A DNA stretch of 64,000 nucleotides, taken from Cycas panzhihuaensis. Its lineage: Eukaryota > Cycadophyta. Numbering within the stretch: the stretch's first letter is position 1; every line of letters starts with the position of its first letter. Below the pieces are notes generated by a model. It ran no database searches. It was not told the DNA's origin and worked only from the letters and a program-made list of their open reading frames with translations. The DNA lies in assembly GCA_023213395.1 (NCBI GenBank), contig CM041465.1, positions 144,529,741 to 144,593,740 on the forward strand, read 5' to 3'. The position numbers and the translations under genes are program-made. Positions 53,461-63,500 of the stretch are shown here, in pieces.

Positions 53461-54088
53461 AGGGGTAAAAAAGGAAGCTCTTGACATGAGGATCTTAGAT
53501 CTAAAATTATTTTTTCAAGAAAATGCCTGGTTTGATCAGAAATTGCGAAAAAAACCTTGACAGGTGGTTAGGGTTTCTGGAGAAAATTGGTTCAAATTAA
53601 AAATATTTTCTTGAAAAGGGCTTTGAATCTGGTCTTAAAAGAATCGCAGTGAAGAGAAGATCGATTTAGTATAGATATTACCCAGTGATGTAGCAAAAAT
53701 GAAGAAATCTATGAAATTGGTCTCAAACCAGCACCCTTTGAAAATGAGCCAAAACACTGCCAAAATATGCTTATTCTCGATCACGCCTTTGGAGGAAAAT
53801 AATGGCCTTGTTACTACGACTTCACTGGTGAAATTTGAGAAAATTCTAAGCACTTTAAATTTTCTTCGCCCATATAGAGTTTGTACACAATCCATACAAT
53901 GTCCTTTAGTTTGTACTTTGCCTTTGGATTGCTTTCAAACTAATTCACCCTTCAATTTGTTTATTAACACTCTCTGTCAAGGATTTGATCTGCTAGACTA
54001 ATTTCCTTTGGTTCATCTTAGGAACCCTATTGACCTCCTTGTCAAAATTTTAGCTCAGATTTGTTTTCCAACCAGACAATTGTTCCCT
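53461..54088 (-). other. Untranslated leader of copy K
   Basis: Noncoding sequence between Gag and the primer-binding site. Overlapping short frames on both strands near 53635-54001 show no domain. Confidence 0.7.
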
Positions 54089-54100
54089 ATTTTGATACCA
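54089..54100 (-). other. Primer-binding site of copy K
   Basis: The plus strand reads ATTTTGATACCA immediately before the LTR, that is TGGTATCAAAAT on the element strand; the first eight bases match the initiator-Met complement. Confidence 0.8.
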
Positions 54101-54299
54101 TGTGAAATATTTCAAGTTAATAAATATTAGTGAGGGTGAACCCTCTATAAATATATGACAATCAATATGGGACCTAGACAGGATCTAATGCATGTTTGCT
54201 AGTTGTCATCAAATGAGAAAAGAGGGGAAAGATACATGACCCTCAACTGTACATTATGAAAGAGGATTATATGTCCTAGATAAAACTTTACTTTTAACA
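54101..54299 (-). repeat. 5' LTR of copy K
   Basis: 199 bp, TGTGAAATATTTCAAG...ACTTTTAACA on the plus strand, pairing with 49399-49597. Confidence 0.9.
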
Positions 54300-54654
54300 T
54301 GGTTAACCAACGCTCCAACTACATTTTCGAGGATAATAATCAACACTTTTAGGAAAATGATAGGAGAAATACTAGCAACATTCTTAAATGATTTGACATC
54401 GAATGGAACAATGAAAAATCATATGGAGAACCTCAAAGTAATGCTATAGACATGTCAAGAGAATAAAGTGTATCTCAACCCAAAAAAATTAGTACCATTT
54501 GGTAACCTATTAGGTCATCTTGTTAGCATGGAAGGCTTGCTAACAAAACTTGTTAAAGTGACCATAATTTTACATCATCCGCAACCTTTATCAAGGAAGC
54601 AACTTAAGGGATTCCTTGGCTTAACTGGTTATTATTAGTAGGTTGTAAAAGGAT
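54300..54654 (+). pseudogene. C-terminal RT of copy H
   Basis: RT palm and thumb resume directly after K: TNAPTTFSRIIINTFRKMIG, then the catalytic position FLND (54381-54392) where Gypsy elements usually have YLDD/YMDD. Then KNHMENLKVML and HPQPLSRKQLKGFLGLTGYY. The first catalytic Asp is Asn. Confidence 0.83.
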
Positions 54655-54987
54655 ATGTACTTATCTTTGGACCAATCGAGTATTTGTGTGGATTGGGAAT
54701 GGGGGACTAATCAACAAAATGCATTTGAGGCATTAAAATGTGTTGTAGCCTCAACCCTTGTGCTCAGATTCTTTGATTGGAATAAATTATTCCATGTACA
54801 CATAGATGCTTCATTATTCGTAATCGAATGTGTATTATCGCAACCTGGAGAGAATAATATAGGTTGTCCTATTTGTATTGCTAGCAAAAACATTGACAAA
54901 GTCATAGTAGACTTACATAATTACAAATGGAGGTGGTCTGGAGATGGTCTACGCATCACAAAAATTTTGACACTATTTGTTATCTAA
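54655..54987 (+). pseudogene. RNase H of copy H (open fragment)
   Basis: A 110-aa frame with NAFEALKCVVASTLVLRFFD and FHVHIDASLFVIECVLSQPG, the Gypsy RNase H entry with the first catalytic Asp (HIDAS). Later parts (FVDHRALMYL-like near 55005-55030) are in another frame. Confidence 0.8.
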
Positions 54988-56031
54988 TACCTTCATCTTT
55001 TACGTAGACCATAGAGCCCTAATGTACCTCATCAACAAACCATTACTAAAAGGGTGTATCAATCAATGATTAATACTCTTCCAGAAATTTACTTTTAAAA
55101 TTGTGGTGAAACCAAGGAGGGCACACATCGCCCTTAACCAACTATCACGAATAGAGAATGGGGAAAAAGCTATCAAAGTAAAAGATGATTTCCTTGACAT
55201 AACATTATTCAGTGTGGAAGTTGTTCTTGTGGAATGGTATGAAGATATCCCATAATTCTTAGCAATTGATGAATTTCCAAAACACATGGATAAAACACAA
55301 AGGCAAAATTTAGTTCAAAAAGTAGAGCCCTATCAACTAATCTATGGGGAATTGTATCGGTTTGGACTAGGTGACATGTTATGTTATTATGTTCGACTCG
55401 ATGAAATCCACCAAGTTATTGCTCAAGCTTATGTAGGAATATCGAGAGGCTACATAAGGGTATAAAACACATGGAGGAAAGTTCTAGCTATTGGTTTTTG
55501 GTGGCTTCTATTTTTCGAAGATGTTTGACAATGATAAAGAAATGTGACCAATGTCAGAGAACATGCAAGCCACGACACCAAAATATCAATCCACTCAACC
55601 TAGTGTTACCATTAGCACCATTTGAAAAATAAGGCTTAGATCTTGTGGGTCCTATTAAAGCTAATATGTCGGTTCCAAGCAAGATTTATTTTGGTTGTTA
55701 TTGATTATACAATTAAATGGGTGAAAGCTTGGCCGCTTTGAAAGGCAAATTCAACCAACATAGTAAGATTCTTGTATGAAGTGACTATCATGAGATTTGG
55801 TTGCTCATTTAAGTTAATAAGTGATCAAGGGTCATATTTCTTGAATGAAGTTGTTAGGGAATTGATGACCATATTTATGATTAGCCATCATAAATCAACC
55901 CCCTACTATCCACAAGCAAATGGCCAAACAGAAAGTTTTAACAAAATCCTTGAGAATTATCTGAGAAATTTTTATGATATTTGCAGATCCGATTGGGTAG
56001 AGAAATTTTCTTTAGTGTTGTGAGCATTTTG
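54988..56031 (+). pseudogene. RNase H tail and integrase of copy H
   Basis: Frame-broken sequence with PYQLIYGELYRFGLGDMLCY near 55330-55385 and a zinc-binding-like CDQCQRTCKP segment near 55545-55570. The open frame 55772-56023 has FGCSFKLISDQGSYFLNE and STPYYPQANGQTESFNKILE, the second Asp and the Glu of a Gypsy integrase core. The Trp-rich end (RSDWVEKFSLVL) is also visible. Confidence 0.84.
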
Positions 56032-56034
56032 CAC

Positions 56035-56084
56035 CACATATAAATGACTAATAAGGCAGCACATATAAATGACTAATAAGGCAG
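56035..56084 (+). repeat. 25-bp tandem duplication in integrase of copy H
   Basis: Two adjacent identical copies of CACATATAAATGACTAATAAGGCAG-type sequence (56035-56059, 56060-56084). Because 25 is not a multiple of 3 it shifts the frame just after the integrase core. Confidence 0.85.
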
Positions 56085-56547
56085 ATACCATTCAAATTAT
56101 TATACAGAGTTAAAGCCATTATTTTAGTTGAACTTTAGATTTTAAGTCTGATGGTAGCACTCGTCTATTGACTAGATGATACTGATTCATTTCGTGAAAG
56201 GTTGTGACAGTTGATAGAACTAGAAGAAGACTGACAAAAAATGGAATGATTATAAGAAATAGAGAAGACCGAATAGAAGGCATGGCACGTTTACTGTCTA
56301 AAGTCACCTCAATTCAATGAAAGAAACCAAGTGTTGCTTTACGACAACAAACTTTGAACCCATCTAGGGATATTAAAGATGAGGTGGTTAGGTCCATACA
56401 AAGTGGACAAGATTTTTTAGAATGGTTTTATCTTATTGAGGGAAATTAATGAATTACAATTGTTGATATTAGTGAAGAACAAAAACCTGAAACCCTACTA
56501 CCATTAGGGTATCATTCTAGCAAGAATCGACTAGATGTATCATAACA
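56085..56547 (+). pseudogene. Integrase C-terminal tail of copy H
   Basis: TPFKLLYRVKAI-like, QLIELEED-like and a GPYKVDKIF-like segment near 56393-56415 are in shifting frames, as in the Gypsy integrase C-terminus. It ends where copy I begins; TAACA (56543-56547) is the presumed left target duplicate of I. Confidence 0.7.
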
Positions 56548-57071
56548 TGTTGCTTGACGTTGTGGATAATCGAAGTTATCCTAGTGTCAAGGATATGATT
56601 CTTGTAAGAAAGAGATTATATGGGGATAAATAAAGACAAGGGGAAAATGATTAACAACAATAAATAACATCAAATAAGCAGACACATGAGCACACTAGTA
56701 AATGGAGGAGGAGGAATTGATCTTAGCTCCAATAAGATTAGTTTGTATTCAAAATTACAGTATAACAATACATCTCATACACACTTATTATACATAAGAA
56801 AATGGTCTCAATATATAGGTGAGGAAGATGCCCTTTAGGGTGCTACATGTTTGACAAGTGTTAAACATGCACATATGCATATTACATGGACACTTGTCCA
56901 TCATGCATGCATATGTACAAATGTGCACATACAAGGGTGAAGGGTCCATTGACCTATAAGCTACTACATTACATACATTAGAGAAAAGTGTGTGTGTATT
57001 TTGTCACATTCAAATGATAAAGTAACTTTACATAGTATATACCTTAATGATATAACATAAATGTTCTAACA
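56548..57071 (-). repeat. 3' LTR of copy I
   Basis: About 524 bp from TGTTGCTTGACG to ATGTTCTAACA. It contains a hairpin-like GGATAATCGAAGTTATCC (analogous to GGTATAAGCTTCAATACC in E) and the palindrome-like TGTTTGACAAGTGTTAAACA (about 56847-56866). The left boundary is set by alignment with E and is less certain. Plus-strand CCTCCCCTT (57072-57080) is the reversed purine tract. Confidence 0.78.
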
Positions 57072-57540
57072 CCTCCCCTTGATGTTTACATTGTTAAGTT
57101 TTACCTTAAGACCATTTTTAAAATACTTAAAATTTTCTCTACCAAGTGGTTTGGTAAAAATATCTGATAGTTGTTGATCTTTTGGCCTGTAGACAAGGTC
57201 GATTTTCCCGTTTTGCACATTTTCATTGATAAAGTGGTGATGGAACTCGATATGTTTTGTTCTTGCATGAAAAATTAGTTTCTTGGTCATCTTGAACACA
57301 CTTTGGTTATCACAGTAAAGTCTAGTGAGGTGAAATTGCTCAAGTGCAAGCTCGCTAAGAATCCTCCCTAGCTATATAACCTCACATGGTGCATTGATTA
57401 CAACTTTGTATTTTGCTTCTTTGGATAATAAAGTAATGTTTGGTTACTTCTTGCAACTCCACGAGATAATAGTTGACTCGGGGTTAAAACAATACCGTGA
57501 GGTAGATCGACGACTATGTTATCAATCAGCCTAATCGAAA
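57072..57540 (-). pseudogene. RNase H of copy I
   Basis: The minus-strand frame 57066-57299 has FKMTKKLIFHARTKHIEFHH and QQLSDIFTKPLGRENFKYFK. Upstream CDNQ-like (near 57310) and a KLNVVINA-like segment in place of STEAEYK (near 57390-57420) are frame-broken. Confidence 0.8.
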
Positions 57541-58740
57541 TCTAAGAACCCTTATAGTGTGAAGTCCTCATTGTGTGTATCTTGAAGGCCATGCTGCAAT
57601 GTACTTTTAATATATTTGAATATACATTTTTCTGCTATCCAATGCTTCTTTTTATTTGGTTGAGACATGTATCATTAATAGATTCCAATTGCAAATGATA
57701 AGTCAAGTCTACTGTTAGTCAAATAGATGAGACTACCCACTAATTGTCAGTAAAGTGTGATGTCCACAAGTTGTGCTTCTTGATCAATTGTCAATCTGAC
57801 ACCACTCTTCATAGGTGTAGGCGTTAGTTTACAATCCTTCATTCTAAAGTGTTGTAATTTGTCGCAAGTATATTTTGCTTGAGAAATGGAGATGTTGCCT
57901 GACTATTTCCACACCTCCATGTCTAAGAAACAATGAAGAAGTCTTATATCTATCATCTTAAAACTCTTCTTTAGGTCCTCTTAGAGTTTTTTTATCATCT
58001 TAGTATCATTTCCAGTGATAACTAAGTCATCTACATATAATATGACAAAGATAATCTGGTGGTCCCAAACTCTTATGTACAAGTTTGGGTTTGATAAAGA
58101 TCAATAAAACTTGTGTCTAAGAAAGTAGTCATCAATTTTTGAATATAATGCACATGGGGCATGCTTCAAGCCATATAAAACCTCTTTAAGGCAACAAACC
58201 AAATGTTCTTTGCCATGTGTTGTGTAAACATGAGGTTGTTCCAAATATACCTCCTTTATAAGATTGTTATTAAGAAATACACTCTTCACATCTATTTGAT
58301 ATATGGGCCATTTGCATTATGCAACTAAGGCCAATATTAGTCTAATAGTGTTCATGTTTGCAATTTGTGCAAAGATTTTATCATAATCTATGCATTCATT
58401 TTGTTTAAATCCTTTAGTAACTAGTTGAGCCTTATGACACTCAATTGAATCAATAGATTAGAATTTAATTTTATAAATTCATTTATAACTCATTGCTTAT
58501 TTTCCCTTCGGCAATTCTACCAAACCCCAAGTTCTAATCTTTTCAATAGATTGGATTTCATCATCCATGGTAGCATTCCACTTTTTATCTCTACATGCCT
58601 CCTCAAAAGTGGAAGGTTCGTCAATAGAAAACACTTCAACCATAAGTGAATAATTAACAGATTGCTGCCTTATTTTTTATAAATATTTTTCTTCAATTGT
58701 TTGTGCATCATGTATGGTTTGAGTGTACCATTTCGATAGC
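57541..58740 (-). pseudogene. Reverse transcriptase of copy I
   Basis: Minus strand. The catalytic YVDD is intact (58026-58037; ILYVDDLVITG). The frame 58101-58289 has MKSVFLNNNLIKEVYLEQPH and LVCCLKEVLYGLKHAPCALY. Upstream pieces include HCHKAQLVTKGFKQNE-like near 58400-58440, with stops between them. Confidence 0.82.
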
Positions 58741-59090
58741 TTCTTCGTCATTATAGTTATGACTTCAATGTCCTAAGTTTACAAAGGTTGCTCAATATCA
58801 AAAGAACTATCAAGATTAAGAGGAGTTGATGAAGTAGATGCAGTTGATATAGATCAAGAAAAGACAAGTGTAGAGGATGTAGATGGTATTGGGAATTGAG
58901 ATGAAGGGAAGTCCTCAATGATCTCTTTTCCTTTGTCAAGAGGAATATGGATGGATGCTAAGTCCATTGTGTCATTATTTTCAGCAAATATTATATCTCT
59001 GGTTACATACATTTTTCTCCCAATGGTATTATAAAGTCGGCATGCTTTACTTTCAATTGCATAACCATTGAAGATGCATTTTAGTTTTTT
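58741..59090 (-). pseudogene. Integrase-RT linker and integrase C-terminus of copy I
   Basis: Minus strand. CIFNGYAIESKACRLYNTIG-like (near 59020-59085) and MYVTRDIIFAENNDT-like (near 58970-59010) precede a Ser/His/Leu-rich linker. Confidence 0.75.
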
Positions 59091-59840
59091 GTTATATAAT
59101 TTTTACCTTTGTTGATGAAGAACATGCATGTAGGTTGTACACCCATATGTGTGTAAGTGGTTGACAATTGGCTTTCTACTAGTTTAAGGCTCCTCTGGTG
59201 TCTATCCCAAATTGTCATTGTGGAGCTTCTATTGATGATATAAGCAATTGTGTGAAGTGCTTCTGCCCAATAAGTTAATGGGAGCTCTTTAGCATGCATC
59301 ATAACTTTAGCTTTGCTAGTCAAAGTCCTGTTCATCCTATGTACTACCCCATTTTGTTGTGGTATGTATGGAGTAATGAGTTGTCTCTTGATACCATGAT
59401 TGATGTAGAACTAGTTGAATTCTTTTGAAGTGAATTTAGCTCCTTATCAGAACATGATATTCTAATTTGCATGTTTGATTCCTTCTTTCTTGCAAGTTTG
59501 ATTTTTTTGAATTTTGTTAATGCTTCATATTTGCACTTAATGCAATATATGCAACTTTATGAAAAAAGTTGTCAATGAAAGTGATGTAATAGGATGCTCT
59601 TTCAAAAGATTATATCAGTATGAATCAGTTACAATAGTTGTGTAGCCTGCCATGCTTTGCCTTTCTGAAAATGCTCTCTGTGTTGTTTCACCATGATGCA
59701 CACCTCACAAAGGCACTTACCTGTTAAAATTTTAGGTAAGCCAAACACTATGGTTTTGCGGGACATCAATTTAATGCTTTCTATGTTCAAATAACCTAGT
59801 CTATTGTGCCATAGTTTCTCTTTAATCAAAGATTAAGTGA
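59081..59840 (-). pseudogene. Integrase core and zinc-binding domain of copy I
   Basis: The frame 59629-59829 shows KLWHNRLGYLNIESIKLMSR, in which the second His of HxxxH is Tyr, and LCEVCIMVKQHREHFQKGKA with CxxC intact. The frame 59081-59335 carries MNRTLTSKAKVMMHAKELPL and YWAEALHTIAYIINRSS. The D,D part between them is badly broken (59360-59600). Confidence 0.78.
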
Positions 59841-60250
59841 AATAGACTTGTGAAGTATGAAGTGGTTCTTGAGATACATCTAGCTTGTAAAGTCCATGGT
59901 CTTCATGACCAATAGTAATCACTTGATCATATTTATCACTAATTGTACATTTCCCATTCTTAAACAATACGCTCATTTGTTGCTTATCAAGTTGGCTAAC
60001 ATATAACAAAATTTTGGGCATGGAAAATGTATTGAAGGCACTAATAATGCATCAGCAATGGGAAATGTATGAGCAAGCTCTTTTGAAGTGTGAAAGGAAG
60101 TAATTTTTTTAACACCAGATATCTAAATGGTTTGATTATTACTAAAGGTAATAATTTGACCATTGCTTTCACCAATATCGTATAATAAATCAATATCTTG
60201 TCATATGATGGAATGCACCTGAGTTGACAATCTCAGTGTTGTTGTTTTTG
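59841..60250 (-). pseudogene. Protease remnant of copy I
   Basis: The active site reads VNSGAFHHMT: Asp of DSG is Asn (60223-60225). The frame 59833-60021 gives LLYVSQLDKQQMSVLFKNGK and YDQVITIGHEDHGLYKLD. Confidence 0.82.
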
Positions 60251-60919
60251 TTATTGCGATATGCACAAAATACTTTTTTATCGTAATATTGATTTAAGTG
60301 ACTTTGATAGACACCTTTGAATGCCCCCTTCTAATTTGGTCTTTGTGGGGGGTGGTGTTGTTACTGTTGTCTCTGTTGTTGCTGTCGTGGTTGTTGATGT
60401 TGCTATTGCAAGTCAAATTGCTTCTTCCTACATTCAAGTTAAATATGGCCAACCTTGTCATAATAATGGTATATAACTATTTTGGATTTTGAAACGCCAG
60501 TATTGAAGTTCTCAAATTGTTTATGAAGGTTCTATTTGGGAGCAATAGGTTGTTTGCTTATATATTTGGCAATAAATGCCCTTGAAGTTGCCCCTTCTTC
60601 TTGTTGAGAGTAGATTTACTTCTCCCATACTAAGAGACTTTCCAATTGGTTGAATGGCATAATGGCCAAAGTGCTTCCTTTTGTGATGGAGGAGATGAAG
60701 CCGTTGTACTCCCTAGGTAGAGCATGAATCGTGGTAATAATAAGGTCTTTGTCAGATGTAGGGTTGCCTAAAATTGTTAACTAATTGTTTATTTTTTTAA
60801 GAGTAGATAAAAAAGCGTCATTAACTTAACAAATTTAATAGGAAATAATTCTGCTTTGGACATTATAATGTGGGCATCATTTTGCCTTTCATATAATGAT
60901 AATAGTGTATCTTATGCTA
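60251..60919 (-). pseudogene. C-terminal Gag of copy I
   Basis: Minus strand. A decayed knuckle YHYYDKVGHI-stop-LEC (near 60440-60485) has lost both of the first two Cys. A Gag end is similar to E (ALPREYNGFISSITKG, FNQLESLLVWEK). A GTT-rich run (60355-60412) encodes the Asn/Gln/His segment. It is cut at 60919 by F. Confidence 0.8.
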
Positions 60920-61459
60920 TGAGAAAGGCCAAAGGATTAGAGTGTCTAAGACCTATAAAACCAAGATCATGAAGATAGTTCTCTTCTAGTTCTAAATAAC
61001 ATAAGAACAAAACTAAGATAAGCAAGACCAAGATTAAAAGAGCAAGATGATACCAATGTGTGAGGATGAGGAATTAGTCATACTCCAAAGAATACCAATT
61101 GATTAGCAAATTAGCAACATAACATTACACTTCAACTCTACATATGAGACATGATGAAATGTCTCAATATATAGAGTAACTGAGGTTACCTAACACCGTT
61201 GGATGTTTGTCAAGTGGCAAACATCCAAGGTACATGTAATCTATGGCTTGCATTTATGCATGGAGGACATGTGTCCATTAGGCTCTCAAGTGAGCAAAAA
61301 TGCATAAGGGTCCATTTGACCCTTTAATTATAATGTTATGTCACTAGGATGAAAGTGGGTGTGCACTTTATCACTTAAGTGATTAGTCACCCCATAAAGT
61401 ACAAAATAATGAATGAAAGAATAAAGTACATACTTAACATGTAAACATAAGGTTTAACA
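60920..61459 (-). repeat. 3' LTR of copy F
   Basis: 540 bp, TGAGAAAGGCCAAAGG...AAGGTTTAACA on the plus strand. It has a variant of the 18-bp palindrome near 61368-61385, an internal TGATACCA (61048-61055), and a seven-C run (61460-61466) that is the reversed purine tract. Confidence 0.9.
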
Positions 61460-61960
61460 CCCCCCCCTTACTGTTTATAATGTTAAGTCAGACGCCAAGA
61501 CCATCTCTGAATTTTACAAATTTTTCTCTACTAAGAGGTTTGGTAAAGATATCTGCTGTTTGCACTTTTGTAAGTCTGTATTGGAGGCTGATCTCACCAT
61601 TTTGCATATGCTCTCTAATGAAGTGATGATGAACTTCGATGTGTTTGGTCTGTGCATGAAAGACTGGATTTTTGGCTAACTTGAGTACACTCTGATTGTC
61701 ACAATATATCCTGGTGGGGTGATTTTGTTCAAGTCCAAGCTCTCCAAGAATCCACAGTAGCCGGATAGCCTCACAAGATGCACTGACAACAACTTTGTAT
61801 TCTGCTTCAGTGGAGGACAAGATAACATTGGGTTGTTTCTTACAACTCCACAAAACAACTCTTGAACCAAGAGTAAAGCAGTAATCCGAGGTGGATCTCT
61901 GGCTATCTCGACAACCTGCCCAATTAGAATATGAGAGAATCCTTCAAAGATAAAATCCCC
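61460..61960 (-). pseudogene. RNase H of copy F
   Basis: A 121-aa minus-strand frame (61488-61853): WSCKKQPNVILSSTEAEYKV, IYCDNQSVLKLAKN, HAQTKHIEVHHHFIREH and ADIFTKPLSREKFVKFRDGL. All main RNase H landmarks are present in one frame, the best preserved in family 1 here. Confidence 0.87.
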
Positions 61961-62795
61961 ATTATGTGCATATTAAACGCTGCTGCAATATTCCCTTGAT
62001 GTATTTGAGTATATGTTTTACTGCATTCCAATGTTTCTGATTGGGTTGAGACATGTATCTAGAACAAATCCCAAGTGCAAATAAAATATTCAGATGCATG
62101 TTAGTGAGATAAATGAGGCTACCAATCAATTGTCGGTAAAGAGTGGGATCTGCAGGTTCAACTTCCTCATTAAGAGTAAGATTTGTTCCATTCTCCATAG
62201 GTGTTGGTACTGGTTTGCAGTCATGCATCCTGAACAACTACAAAATATCCCAAGAATATTTTGCTTGGGATATGAATATAGGTCCAAGTTGTTGGCACAC
62301 CTCAAAGCTTAGAAAATAATGTAGTAGTCAAAGATCTGTCATCTCGAAAGTTCTTTTCAAATCATCCTAGAGAATGTATATCATCTTAGTGTCATTACCA
62401 GTGATCACTAAGTCATCAGTATACAAGACAATAAATATAGCACGGTCTCTCTCAACTTTGATGTACAAGTTAGGGTTTAATGTGGATCGATGAAAACCAT
62501 GTCTCAAAAAATAATTATCGATTTTGGAGTACCATGCCTGAGGAGCTTATTTCAAGCTATATAAAGCCTTTTTCAGATGATAAACCAAGTGCTCCTTGCC
62601 TTGTACTTTGTAACCAGGAGGTTGTTCCAAATATACCTCCTCTTGAAGATCGCCATTGAGAAATACGCTCTTCACGTCCATTTGATATGCTGGCCATTTA
62701 CATTGAGCAGCTAAGGCCAAGATGAATCTAATGGTGTTCATATTAGCAACAGGGGCAAAAGTCTCCTCATAGTCAATGCCTTCTTTTTGTTTGAA
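61961..62795 (-). pseudogene. Reverse transcriptase of copy F
   Basis: The frame 61962-62237 is the connection region (MENGTNLTLNEEVEPADPTL, YRQLIGSLIYLTNMHLNILF). The catalytic motif reads YTDD (62412-62423), keeping both Asp. The frame 62547-62741 has YQMDVKSVFLNGDLQEEVYL and EQPPGYKVQGKEHLVYHLKK. Confidence 0.85.
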
Positions 62796-63500
62796 CTATT
62801 TTGCAACAAGTCGCGCCTTATGAAGCTTGAGGGTACCATCAGAATGGAATTTGGTCTTGTAGACCCATTTACAACTGATTGCTTGTTTATGCTTAGGCAA
62901 TTCTACCAAATTCCATGTTCCATTCTTTTCAATAGAATGGATTTCTTCATCCATAGCAGTTTTCCAATTGTCATTTTGAGATGCTTCCTCAAAGGTGGAG
63001 GGTTCATCAATACAAAGTACATCAGCCATGAGTGCATAATTGGTTTGTTGCTTATATTTTAATGGACGCTTTCCTTCAATAATCTGGCCGTCTTGGACAA
63101 TTTGTGTAATCCATTTTGGCAATTTTTTAATTGATGCAACTTGAACGTCAATGTCTTCTAATCTGAGTAATATATCAAAAGACAATGTGCTAGGATCAAG
63201 TGGAGTAGTATCTGATGATGTAGACGGTCCAGTTGGTGCAGATGGTGTACATGATGTAGAAGATTGAGAGGGAATGAAACACTTAACAATCTTTTTATCT
63301 TTATCAAGAGGAGGTTGGAAAGACGCAGATTCCAACTCCTTATGCTCTTCTTCAGCAAATATCACATCTCTTGAGAGATGCATTTTCTTCCTAATAGGAT
63401 CATACAACTTGTAAGCTTTACTATGAGTTGCATAGCTTACAAAGATGCATTTTAGACTATGTTTGTCTAATTTAGATCTTTGTTGATCGGGGGTGTGCAT
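62796..63500 (-). pseudogene. Integrase C-terminus, linker and RT start of copy F (234-aa open frame)
   Basis: One frame from MHTPDQQRSKLDKHSLKC through FVSYATHSKAYKLYDPIRKK, LSRDVIFAEEEHKELES, a Ser/Thr/Pro linker, KKLPKWITQIVQDGQIIEGK, MADVLCIDEPSTFEEA, then RT with AMDEEIHSIEKNGTWNLVEL and FHSDGTLKLHKARLVAK. It is the family-1 reference for this part of the polyprotein. Confidence 0.86.

Larger units (their letters stand above)
49399..54299 (-). mobile_element. Copy K: Ty1/Copia element, family 4
   Basis: LTRs 49399-49597 and 54101-54299 (199 bp each, about 28 differences by eye), PBS, gag, protease, integrase, RT and RNase H on the minus strand. The flanks GAGTT (49394-49398) and TGGTT (54300-54304) are imperfect. 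Each is one change from GGGTT, which also fits the Gypsy RT codons interrupted here. It is the same family as copy G. Confidence 0.9.
28859..56547 (+). mobile_element. Copy H: old Ty3/Gypsy element split by J, E, K and a solo LTR
   Basis: Plus-strand Gypsy segments lie at 28859-30374, 38808-38929, 39435-41558, 48364-49398 and 54300-56547. In order they give gag, zinc-finger-like region, protease, RT, RNase H and integrase, about 7 kb once insertions are removed. Each gap has its own target duplicate, and domain order resumes correctly across each. Its LTRs are not in view: the left end is hidden by copy G and the right end by copy I. It is the oldest substrate in this half of the window. Confidence 0.85.
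56548..60919 (-). mobile_element. Copy I: Ty1/Copia element, family 2, split by copy F
   Basis: A minus-strand family-2 copy with 3' LTR 56548-57071, polypurine tract, RNase H, RT, integrase, protease and the C-terminal half of gag. It stops in gag at 60919, where the F LTR begins. The remainder (gag start, leader, 5' LTR) should lie beyond the window, on the far side of F. Confidence 0.87.

Noticed and set aside
53635-54001. Overlapping 86- and 100-aa frames on opposite strands
   Set aside because: They lie in the leader of copy K with no motif; there is no promoter or relative to support them.
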